This document shows, one piece after another, positions 36,820 through 45,994 of a stretch of DNA of 64,000 bases. The DNA is from Candidatus Poseidoniales archaeon. Lineage in GTDB: Archaea; Thermoplasmatota; Poseidoniia; Poseidoniales; Poseidoniaceae. The stretch's first letter is position 1. Each line of letters starts with the position of its first letter. The notes under the pieces were generated by a model. The model did no database searches, was not told the DNA's origin, and saw only the letters and a list, made by a program, of their open reading frames with translations. The DNA lies in contig QQSK01000010.1 of the NCBI GenBank assembly GCA_003602415.1, positions 66,691 to 130,690 on the forward strand, given 5' to 3'. Position numbers and translations under genes: made by a program.

Positions 36820-39264
36820 TCAATCTTTTCTAGATTGAATCATGTAACCTACTAGCAGAAGTACAACCAGCCCAAGACCAATTGGTAAAACCCAGTCGCT
36901 AATCTCAACCTCACTTTCGGAATCATCTTGAGTAGATACCTTGGCCTTAACTTCAATCTCTTGAGTCACAGTATTCGACCATTGTTGGGCATTACCATCC
37001 CAAACTTTGACTTCTACCGTGTAGACTCCATCTGGCCCTGTGCTTGCATATGTAGCACAGGTCATCAAAGTGGAACCAGTACATTCAGTGCCTGTCTCTA
37101 TCGATTCGTCAGAAAGCATGACTGAATTCAATAGACTAACTGCGCCATCTGCATCAGATATAGTCCACAATATCGAAATTGTATTGCCATCTACCTCTAT
37201 TGAAGAAATTGCCACTGTAGGTAAATCGGGAACTGATTTAGTGTCGACATCGATTGTCATTAAACTGAAATTAGAACCATCCGAAACATTGACCTCAAAC
37301 TGACTTGCACCAAACATATCTGGATTCCCTGCGATAACAAGTTCACTACCAGATAACGAGATTCCAACAATATCTGATTGCCCAGTTACTTGGTAGACTA
37401 AATCATCGTCATCGACATCTATTGTGTAATTTTGTAAATCTAGAATCAAAACTTCGTCTTCATTCATTTCAACATCAATACTTGAATCTGTGAATTGAAT
37501 CAAATCATCAACTGCCTCAATTGAAATTGGAACCGTTAATTGAATAGGTTCAGTTACTCCATCAGATACCAAAAACTCGACTAATTCAGCACCATTCCAA
37601 TGAGGCTGAGGGTCGATTAGGACTGAACTTGCGGATGTGGAATTGATTCTTAGGCCAGAATATTCTCTAGCTAATTCAACCACTAATGGTTGGTTCTCTG
37701 GGTCACTGACATAGGATGTGACATCCAGAATGATACTTTCTCCATCTTCTATCGATTGTTGCTGAGGCACATTATCGGTTTGGAATACTGGGTCGTCTAC
37801 AGGCAGGACTGTTACATTCACAACTATATCTGCCATATCTTGTCCTGCTGCTAAAGTTAAATTCATTTGAACTGTACCATCCCATTCTTGATCATTTGCA
37901 TGCCAAATCGACAATTCGAATAGAGTATTATTGACCATCAACCGATTGTTTTCATCATCAACGATTTGAGCATCTAAGAAGATTATTTCTTCATTGTCAG
38001 GGTCTTGCGCAAAAGCATCTGGGTAAACTGTAACTGAGGAATGTTGGTCGAGGACGATTTCAGGTAATGGACTGGTAATCTGTAAAGGCATACCAACTCT
38101 CATGATGATTAAATCTAGCCAATCAGAAAATGAATGGTCGGCGACTCTCAATTCAATATTTGCTGGACCTGGAGCCAGTTCTGAACCATTAATGGTGCAA
38201 GAGGCCACAGCATTTTGTAAAATGCCTTCAATTATATTCCCATTCGGCAAAAGACAGGACACATTGCCCATTGCAGGACTGCCATCTCTCATCGTTACAT
38301 CTGAAGAAAGTGTGAATGATTCATTAAGCATCACCTCAAGTAATGATGATGTTATGTTCTCCATTTTGAACAATCGAGAACGAGATAAGTCCTCATCAAT
38401 GTATGAGTCATCATCAACTGAAACAGATTTGTCTTCTCTGTTGAATGCTTTTTGATAGGCTGAATCATCGCCTCTCAATGAAAGATTGAGGTAAGGTAAA
38501 ATGTGTTCTAACGCATGACTTTGTTGACCATCCCGGCCCATGGTTGAATCGCCATCTGCTAATCTTTCAAAGAAGGTATCACTCTCTTGGTACCCAACAT
38601 GGTTTGCACCAAGAGGGTACATTACTTGCCATGCTCCAGGCCAATCTTGAAGATAATTGATCACATTCTCTCCAGCTGGAGCAATATCGTCAGTAGTACC
38701 TGTGAGGAATAGAGCCGCTGATGGCCTAGAAAGTATCATTGCTTGTGTGTATTGTGTGGATGCGCCATCTAATCCTAATCCGAACAATCCGTCAATTTCA
38801 TACATACCGCTTTTGACTATCTCAGCAGCAGTATGCGCTCCAGTGCCATGACCACCTAATGAAATGTAACTGAGTGCAAACATTCCTTGAGCATCGGGAA
38901 CCAATGGGTCAACGCCATTATTCCAGTCAACCAATTGCGATTCTATCAAATCCCATTTAGCACCATCTTCGACTACTAAAGTGATGTAACCCCATTTTGC
39001 TAAACCATCTTGAAGCCAAATATACTGGTCTATGTCTTCGCCATCATCCGTCATAAACACAACAATTGCAAATGGTCCATTTTGGGCCATATTGATTTCC
39101 TCACCATCTGCAACTGATGGATAAGAGACCCTATATTCGCCAATTTTCTCATTCGATTCGATTTGCCAACCAACGAATCCAGAATTCAAGTTTTGATTTG
39201 GAAATTGTTCAGCAATTACACATGGTAAGAGCAAAATTGCTACCAAAACTATTGCTCGTTTCAA
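36820..39264 (-). CDS. secreted, membrane-anchored alpha/beta-hydrolase-like protein lacking the nucleophile
   Basis: An 814-aa protein. The TTG start at 39264 overlaps the aroE stop (TTGA), has GAGGTG 8 bases upstream and is needed for a clear signal peptide (KRAIVLVAILLLPCVIA). Residues about 60-270 look like a dienelactone/chlorophyllase-type hydrolase: an elbow GGHGTGAH at 137-144, TGTTDDIAP near 188-196, and the histidine H222 in GANHVG. At the nucleophile position of G-x-S-x-G stands G140, so the serine is missing. The C-terminal two thirds are cadherin-like beta domains, then a membrane helix at the end (VLPIGLGLVVLLLVGYMI). A binding role is likely. Confidence 0.8.
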   Translation of the reverse strand: MKRAIVLVAILLLPCVIAEQFPNQNLNSGFVGWQIESNEKIGEYRVSYPSVADGEEINMAQNGPFAIVVFMTDDGEDIDQYIWLQDGLAKWGYITLVVEDGAKWDLIESQLVDWNNGVDPLVPDAQGMFALSYISLGGHGTGAHTAAEIVKSGMYEIDGLFGLGLDGASTQYTQAMILSRPSAALFLTGTTDDIAPAGENVINYLQDWPGAWQVMYPLGANHVGYQESDTFFERLADGDSTMGRDGQQSHALEHILPYLNLSLRGDDSAYQKAFNREDKSVSVDDDSYIDEDLSRSRLFKMENITSSLLEVMLNESFTLSSDVTMRDGSPAMGNVSCLLPNGNIIEGILQNAVASCTINGSELAPGPANIELRVADHSFSDWLDLIIMRVGMPLQITSPLPEIVLDQHSSVTVYPDAFAQDPDNEEIIFLDAQIVDDENNRLMVNNTLFELSIWHANDQEWDGTVQMNLTLAAGQDMADIVVNVTVLPVDDPVFQTDNVPQQQSIEDGESIILDVTSYVSDPENQPLVVELAREYSGLRINSTSASSVLIDPQPHWNGAELVEFLVSDGVTEPIQLTVPISIEAVDDLIQFTDSSIDVEMNEDEVLILDLQNYTIDVDDDDLVYQVTGQSDIVGISLSGSELVIAGNPDMFGASQFEVNVSDGSNFSLMTIDVDTKSVPDLPTVAISSIEVDGNTISILWTISDADGAVSLLNSVMLSDESIETGTECTGSTLMTCATYASTGPDGVYTVEVKVWDGNAQQWSNTVTQEIEVKAKVSTQDDSESEVEISDWVLPIGLGLVVLLLVGYMIQSRKD

Positions 39265-40190
39265 CTCAAATGCACCTCGACTGCGATTAATCTAGTCATT
39301 AGTAAGGATAGGGAAGGTAGATGCTCGGCATATTCGGGTGCCCAAAGACTAGCCCATGACATCAAATGCTGAGCACATAACAACCACCTTCCATCTGCAT
39401 TTGCTGAAAGAGATTCAACCCTTGAATCAAAATCTCCATCCATTTTCTCATAACGTACAGAAATATCTCCTCCGTCATCATCAAAATTCACGACAAAATC
39501 AGGAGTATCGTCACATAATGACCATGGCCCTTCTTCCAGCAATCTGTTACCACCTAGTTGTTTCACAGAACCACCTTTTGATGACCAAGCAGAAGCCACA
39601 GATCTAGCAGTTCCTCCACCACCAGTTATCCCAATCACTCCGTCGGTTGAATATCCGAAGGCTTGAGCAACTAAACACAAACCTTCGCCATCGGTAGAAG
39701 CAGCCCACCATGAACGGCCATCCCATCTAAGAGAATTAACCGACCGAATCTCCATGGCGTTATCGATGCACCTTACTGCAGCGGCGGATAGTTGATGCTT
39801 CAAAGGAGATGTCAAAGAAACCCATACTTCATCGTCATGGTAACGGTGAGGTTCAAAATCTAACTTCGGCAGGTCAATATTTGGCAATCGTGAATCTGCC
39901 TCAACATACTCCATGCTGGCATTGACGGCCCTGTCCAGCAATGCGTTTGCTCTGAATTTACCCAATGGAGAATCAACCAATTCCCAATTAGGAGGAGAGG
40001 GTAATGCTCCCGCATACCCCCATGCAAGAGCATTTTCAACTCCGTCGGTAGGAATTACTACCACTCCTTTCAATCCAGGAAGTTTCACTCCCTCAATACG
40101 TGAAAGGTGCGCATGCACCAAAGCAGTAAGGACTGGAGAAAGCGAATGGGTAATGGGATTACCCGCAACTCCATGACGCACCTTCGCCAT
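39261..40190 (-). CDS. aroE: shikimate dehydrogenase (divergent)
   Basis: Reduces 3-dehydroshikimate to shikimate with NADPH. The 309-aa protein has the substrate motif GNPITHSLSP at 10-19, the catalytic lysine in SLTSPLKHQ, the SVNSLRWDG and STDGEGL substrate loop, and the cofactor loop GITGGGGTARSVA. It is divergent from textbook AroE in the middle, with an insertion of about 40 residues before TSPLKH. Key Lys and Asp (STDGEGL) are kept. The downstream secreted protein gene overlaps it by 4 bases, so they share a transcript although their jobs seem unrelated. Confidence 0.85.
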   Translation of the reverse strand: MAKVRHGVAGNPITHSLSPVLTALVHAHLSRIEGVKLPGLKGVVVIPTDGVENALAWGYAGALPSPPNWELVDSPLGKFRANALLDRAVNASMEYVEADSRLPNIDLPKLDFEPHRYHDDEVWVSLTSPLKHQLSAAAVRCIDNAMEIRSVNSLRWDGRSWWAASTDGEGLCLVAQAFGYSTDGVIGITGGGGTARSVASAWSSKGGSVKQLGGNRLLEEGPWSLCDDTPDFVVNFDDDGGDISVRYEKMDGDFDSRVESLSANADGRWLLCAQHLMSWASLWAPEYAEHLPSLSLLMTRLIAVEVHLS

Positions 40191-40322
40191 GAAATCGAAC
40201 TAAAAGCGCAAGTACTTGAATAAGCCTACTAAACGAGTGATTCTTTCAAACAAAACCGGGTAAGAATGAATTAATAGGCAGCTCTGCGGTTGTACATGGC
40301 AGCAGCTGAAAGGGGGTCGTTC

Positions 40323-40601
40323 ATGTGGATGATGATTGCGGTTACTCAGATTTGGCTCTCAATAAAATTGCTTGCTGAAGCAGAAGAGGCAATTGCTACG
40401 CTTTTCGGCGGAGGTGCCGCTGCGTGTTTCGTTCTGGCACTAATCGTATTCCGTCAAGAACAACGTGATTTACTGATTAATCCATTGAAGGACATACAGA
40501 GAGAAGTTCACCAAGATGCAATAAACAAACAAGGCAAAGGGGTTTGGTTTGGAGTTGGATTGTGGATATTCACTCTTGTTCTTGGTAGTGTAATGATCTG
40601 A
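40323..40601 (+). CDS. small two-helix membrane protein, first gene of the flotillin cluster
   Basis: A 92-aa protein from the ATG at 40323, which has AGGGGGT 5 bases upstream; ATG at 40296 is an alternative. Two or three hydrophobic segments (around EAIATLFGGGAAACFVLALIV and VWFGVGLWIFTLVLGSVMI) flank a charged loop with FRQEQRDLLINPLKDIQRE. I do not recognise it. It lies directly before another small membrane protein, an NfeD-like protein and a flotillin, so it may be part of that membrane-domain complex. Confidence 0.65.
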   Translation: MWMMIAVTQIWLSIKLLAEAEEAIATLFGGGAAACFVLALIVFRQEQRDLLINPLKDIQREVHQDAINKQGKGVWFGVGLWIFTLVLGSVMI

Positions 40602-40610
40602 GATGATCTA

Positions 40611-40844
40611 ATGCTAGACGATGGTTCCGTTGATTTATTCGGTGGCATTTGGCCATTTCTTCGTAGATTTCTAATCGTATTCATTCCTCTTTGGGTTTTT
40701 CTGATTGTTTATACTCTTGGAGTGAATGTAATTATTGCTTCAATTGTGGCAGGTGCATCTGCATCTACAGTTGTAATATTTGAAAAATTCAAACTTAAAC
40801 AAGAAAATCCAAATTCTGATGACGGCAATAATGTCATTAAGTAA
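40611..40844 (+). CDS. small membrane protein, second gene of the flotillin cluster
   Basis: A 77-aa protein with two membrane helices (FLIVFIPLWVFLIVYTLG, then NVIIASIVAGASASTVVIF) and a Lys/Asp/Asn-rich C-terminal tail. It starts 10 bases after the preceding gene and its end is 26 bases before the ATG of the NfeD-like gene. I cannot assign a family. Context suggests a partner of the flotillin/NfeD pair. Confidence 0.65.
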   Translation: MLDDGSVDLFGGIWPFLRRFLIVFIPLWVFLIVYTLGVNVIIASIVAGASASTVVIFEKFKLKQENPNSDDGNNVIK

Positions 40845-40869
40845 AGAGACAAGGGAAGGATGGGTCGCA

Positions 40870-41496
40870 ATGGGTCTTTTAGATTGGATAGCAGACGTGT
40901 TGGGGATAACTGCTCCTTCAGCAGTGGAGTTTTTATTCATTGGATGTGCATTTTTTGGTGCCATATTCTTCATTGTGATGATGGCAATTATGCTGGTTGG
41001 AGATATTCTTGGCGGCGTAGCAGACACCGTATTTGATGGAGATTTTAGTTTAGATTCTGATTTGTCATTTGAGTTATTCAGTTTGCAAGGTATTGCTGCT
41101 GCTGTAATGATGTTTGGATTAACTGGAATGTTCACTATTTCCGCTACTGGTCAAGAAGTGATTGCAGTCTTCGCAGGTGGAGCTGCTGCAGGTGGCTCTC
41201 TGTATGGTGTAAGGTCGATGATGAAAGGAATCATGAACTTGCAGGCAGATGGAACTATGAAACATTCAGATGCTATTGGTCAAACTGGCCAGGTATATTC
41301 TCGTGTTAGGCCTAATCAAACTGGAGAAGTCCAGGTTGATGTCGATGGCACATTAAGAACACTTATCGCAAGAGCGAAAGACAAAACATTACTAATTCCT
41401 ACTGGCGAACTAATCAAAGTAGTTGACGTGATTGGGGCTACATTAGTAGTCGAGCCACTAGATAGTGGCAATGAAATAACAACAGAAGAAGAATGA
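40870..41496 (+). CDS. NfeD-like membrane protein
   Basis: A 208-aa protein. The N-terminal part has two or more membrane helices (SAVEFLFIGCAFFGAIFFIVMM type; then IAAAVMMFGLTGMFTISATG). The C-terminal part (about 130-205) is a small beta domain typical of NfeD proteins, with AIGQTGQVYSRVRPNQTG, GEVQVDVDGTLRTLIARAK and KVVDVIGATLVVEP. NfeD proteins work with flotillins in membrane domain organisation, and the next gene is a flotillin, 10 bases on. The ATG at 40870 is preferred; an ATG at 40831 is possible. Confidence 0.82.
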   Translation: MGLLDWIADVLGITAPSAVEFLFIGCAFFGAIFFIVMMAIMLVGDILGGVADTVFDGDFSLDSDLSFELFSLQGIAAAVMMFGLTGMFTISATGQEVIAVFAGGAAAGGSLYGVRSMMKGIMNLQADGTMKHSDAIGQTGQVYSRVRPNQTGEVQVDVDGTLRTLIARAKDKTLLIPTGELIKVVDVIGATLVVEPLDSGNEITTEEE

Positions 41497-41506
41497 GGTG
41501 ATATGT

Positions 41507-42895
41507 ATGGATAGTGGATTTTGGCTAACAATGCTATTTTTTGGTGGATTATTGGTTTTTGCATTTGGATTTATTTTGCTTGTAACTCGTTACAAAAGAT
41601 GTGCATCTGATGAAATATTGGTAGTATATGGACGTGTTAGTGGTGGCAGAGCATCACGCTGTATCCATGGTGGTGCAACTTTAGTTTGGCCTTTGATTCA
41701 GGATTACAAGAAGTTGAGTCTTATTCCAATGACAATCAACATTCCATTGACTAATGCTCTTTCACAAGAGAACATCAGAATCAACGTACCTTCTACATTC
41801 ACAGTAGGTATCAGCACTGACCCTACTATCATGAACAATGCTGCTGAACGTCTTCTACATCTGAAGCCTGAACAGATTGAATCTATGGCTTCTGAGATTA
41901 TCTTCGGTCAACTACGTTTGACCGTTGCATCTCTAACAATTAGACAGATCAACGCTGACCGTGACCAATTCTTTGAGTCCATTCGTGACAACGTCGGTCA
42001 TGAACTAAACAAGTTGGGACTGAACCTAATCAACGTTAACATCACAGATATTACTGACGATTCTGACTTCATTGAGAGTATTGGACAGAAGGCTGCTGCA
42101 GGTGCGGTTAACGCTGCAAAGGCAGACGTTGCTGCTGCTAACCGTGATGGTGACATCGGACAAGCGGAAGCAAACCGTACTCGTGACATTCAGGTTGCTG
42201 AGAACCAAGCTCAGGCAGAAATTGGAAAGAAAGGTGCTGACGCTGCTCAACGTAAGGAAGTTGCAGTACTCGAAGCAACAGCGATTGAAGGAGAAAACAC
42301 CTCTAGAGCAAGTATCGCTGAATATAACGCAACACTTGCTGAAAAGGAAGCAGAAGCAATGCAGAGATCAGAAGTTGCTCGCAGAACTGCGGAAATGGAA
42401 GTTCAAAAGGCTCAGTATATGCTTGAACAAGAGAGACTTAGAGCTGAAGAAATCGTTCGTGAAGAAATCGCAAAGACTCAAATCGAAATCGCTGCAGAAG
42501 CAGAAGCAGAACGCCAGCGCCGTGTCGCTAGTGGTGAAGCAGATGCTATCCTTGCAAGATACCGTGCTGAAGCGGAAGGTGTACAAGCTGTTCTAGAAGC
42601 AAAGGCGGCTGGTTATTCCAACCTAGTTGCTAGTGCTGGTGGCGATGCAAAGGCTGCTGCAACTCTACTAATGGTCGAGAAGATCGAAGGTATCGTTGCT
42701 CGCCAGGTTGAGGCTATCTCTAACTTGAAGATTGACAAGATCACAGTTTGGGATTCAGCAGGTGGCGGCAGCGGAGAAGGCTCCACTGCTAACTTCGTGT
42801 CCAGCCTAATTCACTCACTACCGCCAGTCCACGATGTGGCAAAGATGGCGGGAGTTGACCTACCGGACTACTTGGGTAGCATGAAAGACGATTGA
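41507..42895 (+). CDS. flotillin-like SPFH/Band 7 protein
   Basis: A 462-aa protein with an N-terminal membrane helix (GFWLTMLFFGGLLVFAFGFIL), an SPFH domain (about 30-200, with ISTDPTIMNNAAERLLHL and GHELNKLGLNLINVNITDI) and a long Ala/Glu-rich coiled coil (about 200-390) with EA-repeat segments such as AEAEAERQRRVASGEADAIL, typical of flotillins. The C-terminus is short (PPVHDVAKMAGVDLPDYL). Flotillins form membrane microdomain scaffolds. The ATG at 41507 follows GAGGTGAT at a good distance. It follows the NfeD-like gene, which is the classic pairing. Confidence 0.93.
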   Translation: MDSGFWLTMLFFGGLLVFAFGFILLVTRYKRCASDEILVVYGRVSGGRASRCIHGGATLVWPLIQDYKKLSLIPMTINIPLTNALSQENIRINVPSTFTVGISTDPTIMNNAAERLLHLKPEQIESMASEIIFGQLRLTVASLTIRQINADRDQFFESIRDNVGHELNKLGLNLINVNITDITDDSDFIESIGQKAAAGAVNAAKADVAAANRDGDIGQAEANRTRDIQVAENQAQAEIGKKGADAAQRKEVAVLEATAIEGENTSRASIAEYNATLAEKEAEAMQRSEVARRTAEMEVQKAQYMLEQERLRAEEIVREEIAKTQIEIAAEAEAERQRRVASGEADAILARYRAEAEGVQAVLEAKAAGYSNLVASAGGDAKAAATLLMVEKIEGIVARQVEAISNLKIDKITVWDSAGGGSGEGSTANFVSSLIHSLPPVHDVAKMAGVDLPDYLGSMKDD

Positions 42896-42907
42896 AACCG
42901 CCTTCAC

Positions 42908-42925
42908 CGGTCCCTAAAGGGACCG
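42908..42925 (+). terminator. 7-bp hairpin after the flotillin gene
   Basis: CGGTCCC, loop TAAA, GGGACCG, 12 bases after the flotillin stop and before a T-containing stretch (TGGTTTCTAT). It lies between two plus-strand genes and may separate their transcripts. Confidence 0.5.
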
Positions 42926-42959
42926 TGGTTTCTATAACCCTCTAATGCGCCATGGGTGC

Positions 42960-44675
42960 ATGCAGAGTGACCTTGAGATAGCAAGAGCAGCAGAAATGGA
43001 AGACATTTCTGCAATTGCTTGGAAACTAGGAATCGGCGATGGAGAAATCATGCCGATGGGCAGCGGTAAAGCGAAAATTAAGTGGGAAGCACTGAAAGGT
43101 AGGCTATCTAAGCCCCAAGGTTCACTGATCCTTGTTACAAGTGTCAATCCAACTCCATTCGGAGAAGGCAAGACTGTAACCACAATTGGACTAACCCAAG
43201 CACTGAACCGTATTGGTAAGCGAGCAACCTGTGTGATTCGAGAGCCTTCAATGGGACCCGTATTCGGAATTAAAGGAGGTGCAGCAGGTGGTGGAATGTC
43301 ACAAGTGTTGCCAATGGAGGACATCAACCTACATTTCACAGGAGACCTACATGCAGTCACCAGTGCCCACAACCTACTCTCATCAATGATTGACAATCAC
43401 TTGAAGCATGGAAATCAACAGAATATCGATTCTACCAGAATCATCTGGCCAAGGGTTGTTGACCTGAATGATAGAGCGGTAAGAAACATCACAGTAGGTC
43501 TTGGGGGACCTGCTAATGGAGTTGTTCGAGAGGACCGATACGACATTACTGCAGCTAGTGAAGTGATGGCAATTCTGGTATTAGCATCTGATTATGCTGA
43601 TTTGAGAAAGCGCCTAGGTTCAATTGTAATCGGACAGAGAAATGATGGCTCACCAGTGAAGGCAGATGACATTGAGGCTGCAGGTGCTATGGCATTGTTG
43701 CTAAGAGATGCATTCTTGCCTAACCTTGTTCAGACACTAGAAGGAGACCCTGCGTTCATTCATGGAGGACCGTTTGCAAATATTGCTCACGGAAACTCAT
43801 CTATTATTGCTGACAAATTAGCACTAGGTGCTGCGGATTATGTGGTAACCGAGGCTGGATTCGGTTCGGACATGGGTGCTGAAAAGTTCATGCATATCAA
43901 AGCAGCAAATTCAGGAAAATCACCAGATTGTGTTGTCATGAATGTAACTGTACGCTCAATGAAATTACATGGTGGAGCATTCGGAGAAAGAGCCGCAAGA
44001 AGACCTTCCAAAGAAGAGATCGAGAAAGAAGATGTTGAAGCTGTAAGAACCGGTGCTGAGAGTAATCTGGACAGGCATATCAAGAATATGTCACAATTCG
44101 GTATGCCTGTAGTGGTTTCAGTCAATCGTTTTGCGAGTGACACCGATGCAGAATTAGATTGTCTTGTCAAATGTGCCAGAGCATCGGGTGCAGCCGAAGT
44201 ATGTATGACTGAAGTTCATGCTAAAGGTGGTGCAGGTGGAGCAGCATTAGCCAAAGCAGTCGTTTCATCTTGCCAAGACCACATCGCTGCAGGAAGACCA
44301 TTTACACCATTATTCAACCAAAGTACTCCAATAGAAGAAAAGGCGTTGAGGGTTGCGACTAGAATTTATGGTGCTGATGGAATAAACATCCTTGCTAAAG
44401 CAGATAGACAACTCAAACAAATTAAGGAATGGGGATATGGAAATTTGCCGGTTTGTATGGCTAAAACACAGTACTCATTCAGTCATGATGCCAACCTTTT
44501 GGGTGCTCCAACTGGTTTTGAAGTACCGATTAGAGAATTCAGGCTAAACTCAGGAGCAGGATTCGTAGTCGCTGTACTTGGTGAAATCATGACAATGCCA
44601 GGTCTTCCAAAACGCCCTGCTGCAGCAGACATGGATATGGATGAAGACGGGAATCTCCTCGGTGTATTCGGGTGA
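42960..44675 (+). CDS. fhs: formate-tetrahydrofolate ligase
   Basis: Links formate to THF with ATP, giving 10-formyl-THF for purine and one-carbon metabolism. The protein is 571 aa from ATG 42960 (42945 is also possible). It shows the P-loop TPFGEGKT (65-72), REPSMGPVFGIKGGAAGGG, the metal/folate region HFTGDLHAVTSAHNLLSSMIDN and EAGFGSDMGAEKFMHIK, all as in bacterial Fhs. THF-linked one-carbon chemistry is typical of a few archaeal groups only, because most use tetrahydromethanopterin. It fits with PanB in this window, which needs methylene-THF. pelA follows 6 bases later. Confidence 0.95.
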   Translation: MQSDLEIARAAEMEDISAIAWKLGIGDGEIMPMGSGKAKIKWEALKGRLSKPQGSLILVTSVNPTPFGEGKTVTTIGLTQALNRIGKRATCVIREPSMGPVFGIKGGAAGGGMSQVLPMEDINLHFTGDLHAVTSAHNLLSSMIDNHLKHGNQQNIDSTRIIWPRVVDLNDRAVRNITVGLGGPANGVVREDRYDITAASEVMAILVLASDYADLRKRLGSIVIGQRNDGSPVKADDIEAAGAMALLLRDAFLPNLVQTLEGDPAFIHGGPFANIAHGNSSIIADKLALGAADYVVTEAGFGSDMGAEKFMHIKAANSGKSPDCVVMNVTVRSMKLHGGAFGERAARRPSKEEIEKEDVEAVRTGAESNLDRHIKNMSQFGMPVVVSVNRFASDTDAELDCLVKCARASGAAEVCMTEVHAKGGAGGAALAKAVVSSCQDHIAAGRPFTPLFNQSTPIEEKALRVATRIYGADGINILAKADRQLKQIKEWGYGNLPVCMAKTQYSFSHDANLLGAPTGFEVPIREFRLNSGAGFVVAVLGEIMTMPGLPKRPAAADMDMDEDGNLLGVFG

Positions 44676-44681
44676 AGCGTA

Positions 44682-45710
44682 ATGCAGGTCATTAAACGCG
44701 AGTTCGACCATTATCGAATTAGAATCGATTCTGAAGATGACTTGTGGGCGCTAGCTAGACTTTGCATCAAAGGACGAAGCCTAGGAATGTTGGGTGAAAG
44801 ACGTGACCAAACAACCGCTGGCCAAGAAGGTGGAAGAGCAAAATCTGCCGAGAGAAAGAAAATGTGGATCAAGTTGGCAATAGAGTCCAATGAGTTCCAT
44901 ACATTTGCAGATACACTGAGGGTCCATGGCATCATAGAGGAAGCCAAGTTTGACTTAGGTAGCCACCACACTCACATTATTGAAGTGCGAGATGAGGTCG
45001 AATTAACATCTGCCAAAGGTTTTCCAGATGTTGATAAGGAATTGATTCAGCAAGCATGCAAAGATAGTGGCAAGGCTAAGGTCGTAATTTTGGTAGTAGA
45101 ATCTGATGAAGCGATTCTGTATGAAGTTAGCAGCAGGGGTGTACGAGAAGTATCGACATGGACAATGCGTGGAGGAGGAAAGTACACCGGAGCCAAAATC
45201 AGCGAAGGTGTCTCGAAATCATTCTTTGAAAAAATCGCAAATGAGGCAAACGAATCGATTCATGAAGGAACACCAATCGTGATTTGTGGACCCGGACATG
45301 CTCGAGAAAGATTGGCACCTCTAATCAATGGAGCAAAGAAATTGATTGCCACCAGTATGGGTGGAAGAGGTGCTGCTAATGAGGTAATCTCTGAAGGTTT
45401 AGCGGGAGACATTCTATCAGAACACGCCGTTGTTCAGGAGACTGCACTATTGGAAGAGGTGTGGAAAAGAATCTCAACAAATGGTGCTGTTGCATACGGT
45501 CGAGAAATGATTGAGAAAGCACTGGCAGAAGGTGCGATTGAAACACTGCTTGTCAGCGCTGACCTGCTTAGAGAATCGGATTGGGAATCAATTGTAGCAG
45601 GATTGGGCGACATAGGTGCTAAGTTAGTTCAATGCTCCACAGATCATGATGCCGGAGAACAATTGCTTGGAATGGGCGGTGCCGTTGCATTATTGCGTTT
45701 CAAGGTGTAA
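44682..45710 (+). CDS. pelA: archaeal Pelota (ribosome rescue)
   Basis: aPelota recognises stalled ribosomes and works with EF-1alpha and ABCE1. The 342-aa protein begins MQVIKREFDHYRIRIDSEDD and has the three eRF1-like domains: an N-terminal Sm-like domain with WALARLCIKGRSLGMLGERR, a central domain with VVILVVESDEAILYEVSSRG, and a C-terminal domain with TLLVSADLLRESD and the closing GGAVALLRFKV. No GGQ motif is present, as expected for Pelota. It is 6 bases after fhs, so probably in one transcript with it. Confidence 0.95.
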   Translation: MQVIKREFDHYRIRIDSEDDLWALARLCIKGRSLGMLGERRDQTTAGQEGGRAKSAERKKMWIKLAIESNEFHTFADTLRVHGIIEEAKFDLGSHHTHIIEVRDEVELTSAKGFPDVDKELIQQACKDSGKAKVVILVVESDEAILYEVSSRGVREVSTWTMRGGGKYTGAKISEGVSKSFFEKIANEANESIHEGTPIVICGPGHARERLAPLINGAKKLIATSMGGRGAANEVISEGLAGDILSEHAVVQETALLEEVWKRISTNGAVAYGREMIEKALAEGAIETLLVSADLLRESDWESIVAGLGDIGAKLVQCSTDHDAGEQLLGMGGAVALLRFKV

Positions 45711-45712
45711 TT

Positions 45713-45994
45713 ATGTATTCAAGATGGTTCCACGAAATTGATGGTGACTTACGTCAAGAAATGAAAGGACTGCGTTGGCTATTGATTAGAAAACAAGACC
45801 TTTCTAAAGCCACATCGGCTTGGATGTTTGCTGAACTGGATGGCACTCTTATCGGTGTGGACCACAGAGGTTCTGCATTTCAATCAGGAATACATAACCG
45901 AGCGATTCATCTGTTACTAGTTGATGATGCAGATGGAATAAATGGAATTACAAAAGTCGTTACAGATGGTGAACTTGAAGACCACATCTGGTAA
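45713..45994 (+). CDS. small hypothetical protein after Pelota
   Basis: A 93-aa soluble protein starting 2 bases after the pelA stop, so most likely co-translated with it. It starts MYSRWFHEIDGDLRQEMKG and includes SAWMFAELDGTLIGVDHRGS and HNRAIHLLLVDDADGINGI. No motif is familiar. Its stop directly touches the stop of the convergent DNA polymerase subunit gene. Function unknown; a role next to Pelota in ribosome rescue would be only a guess. Confidence 0.6.
   Translation: MYSRWFHEIDGDLRQEMKGLRWLLIRKQDLSKATSAWMFAELDGTLIGVDHRGSAFQSGIHNRAIHLLLVDDADGINGITKVVTDGELEDHIW

Noticed and set aside
42072-42596. A 174-codon plus-strand frame inside the flotillin gene
   Set aside because: It is an out-of-frame reading of the low-complexity Ala/Glu coiled coil; the translation is Leu/Lys/Arg-rich and has no domain.
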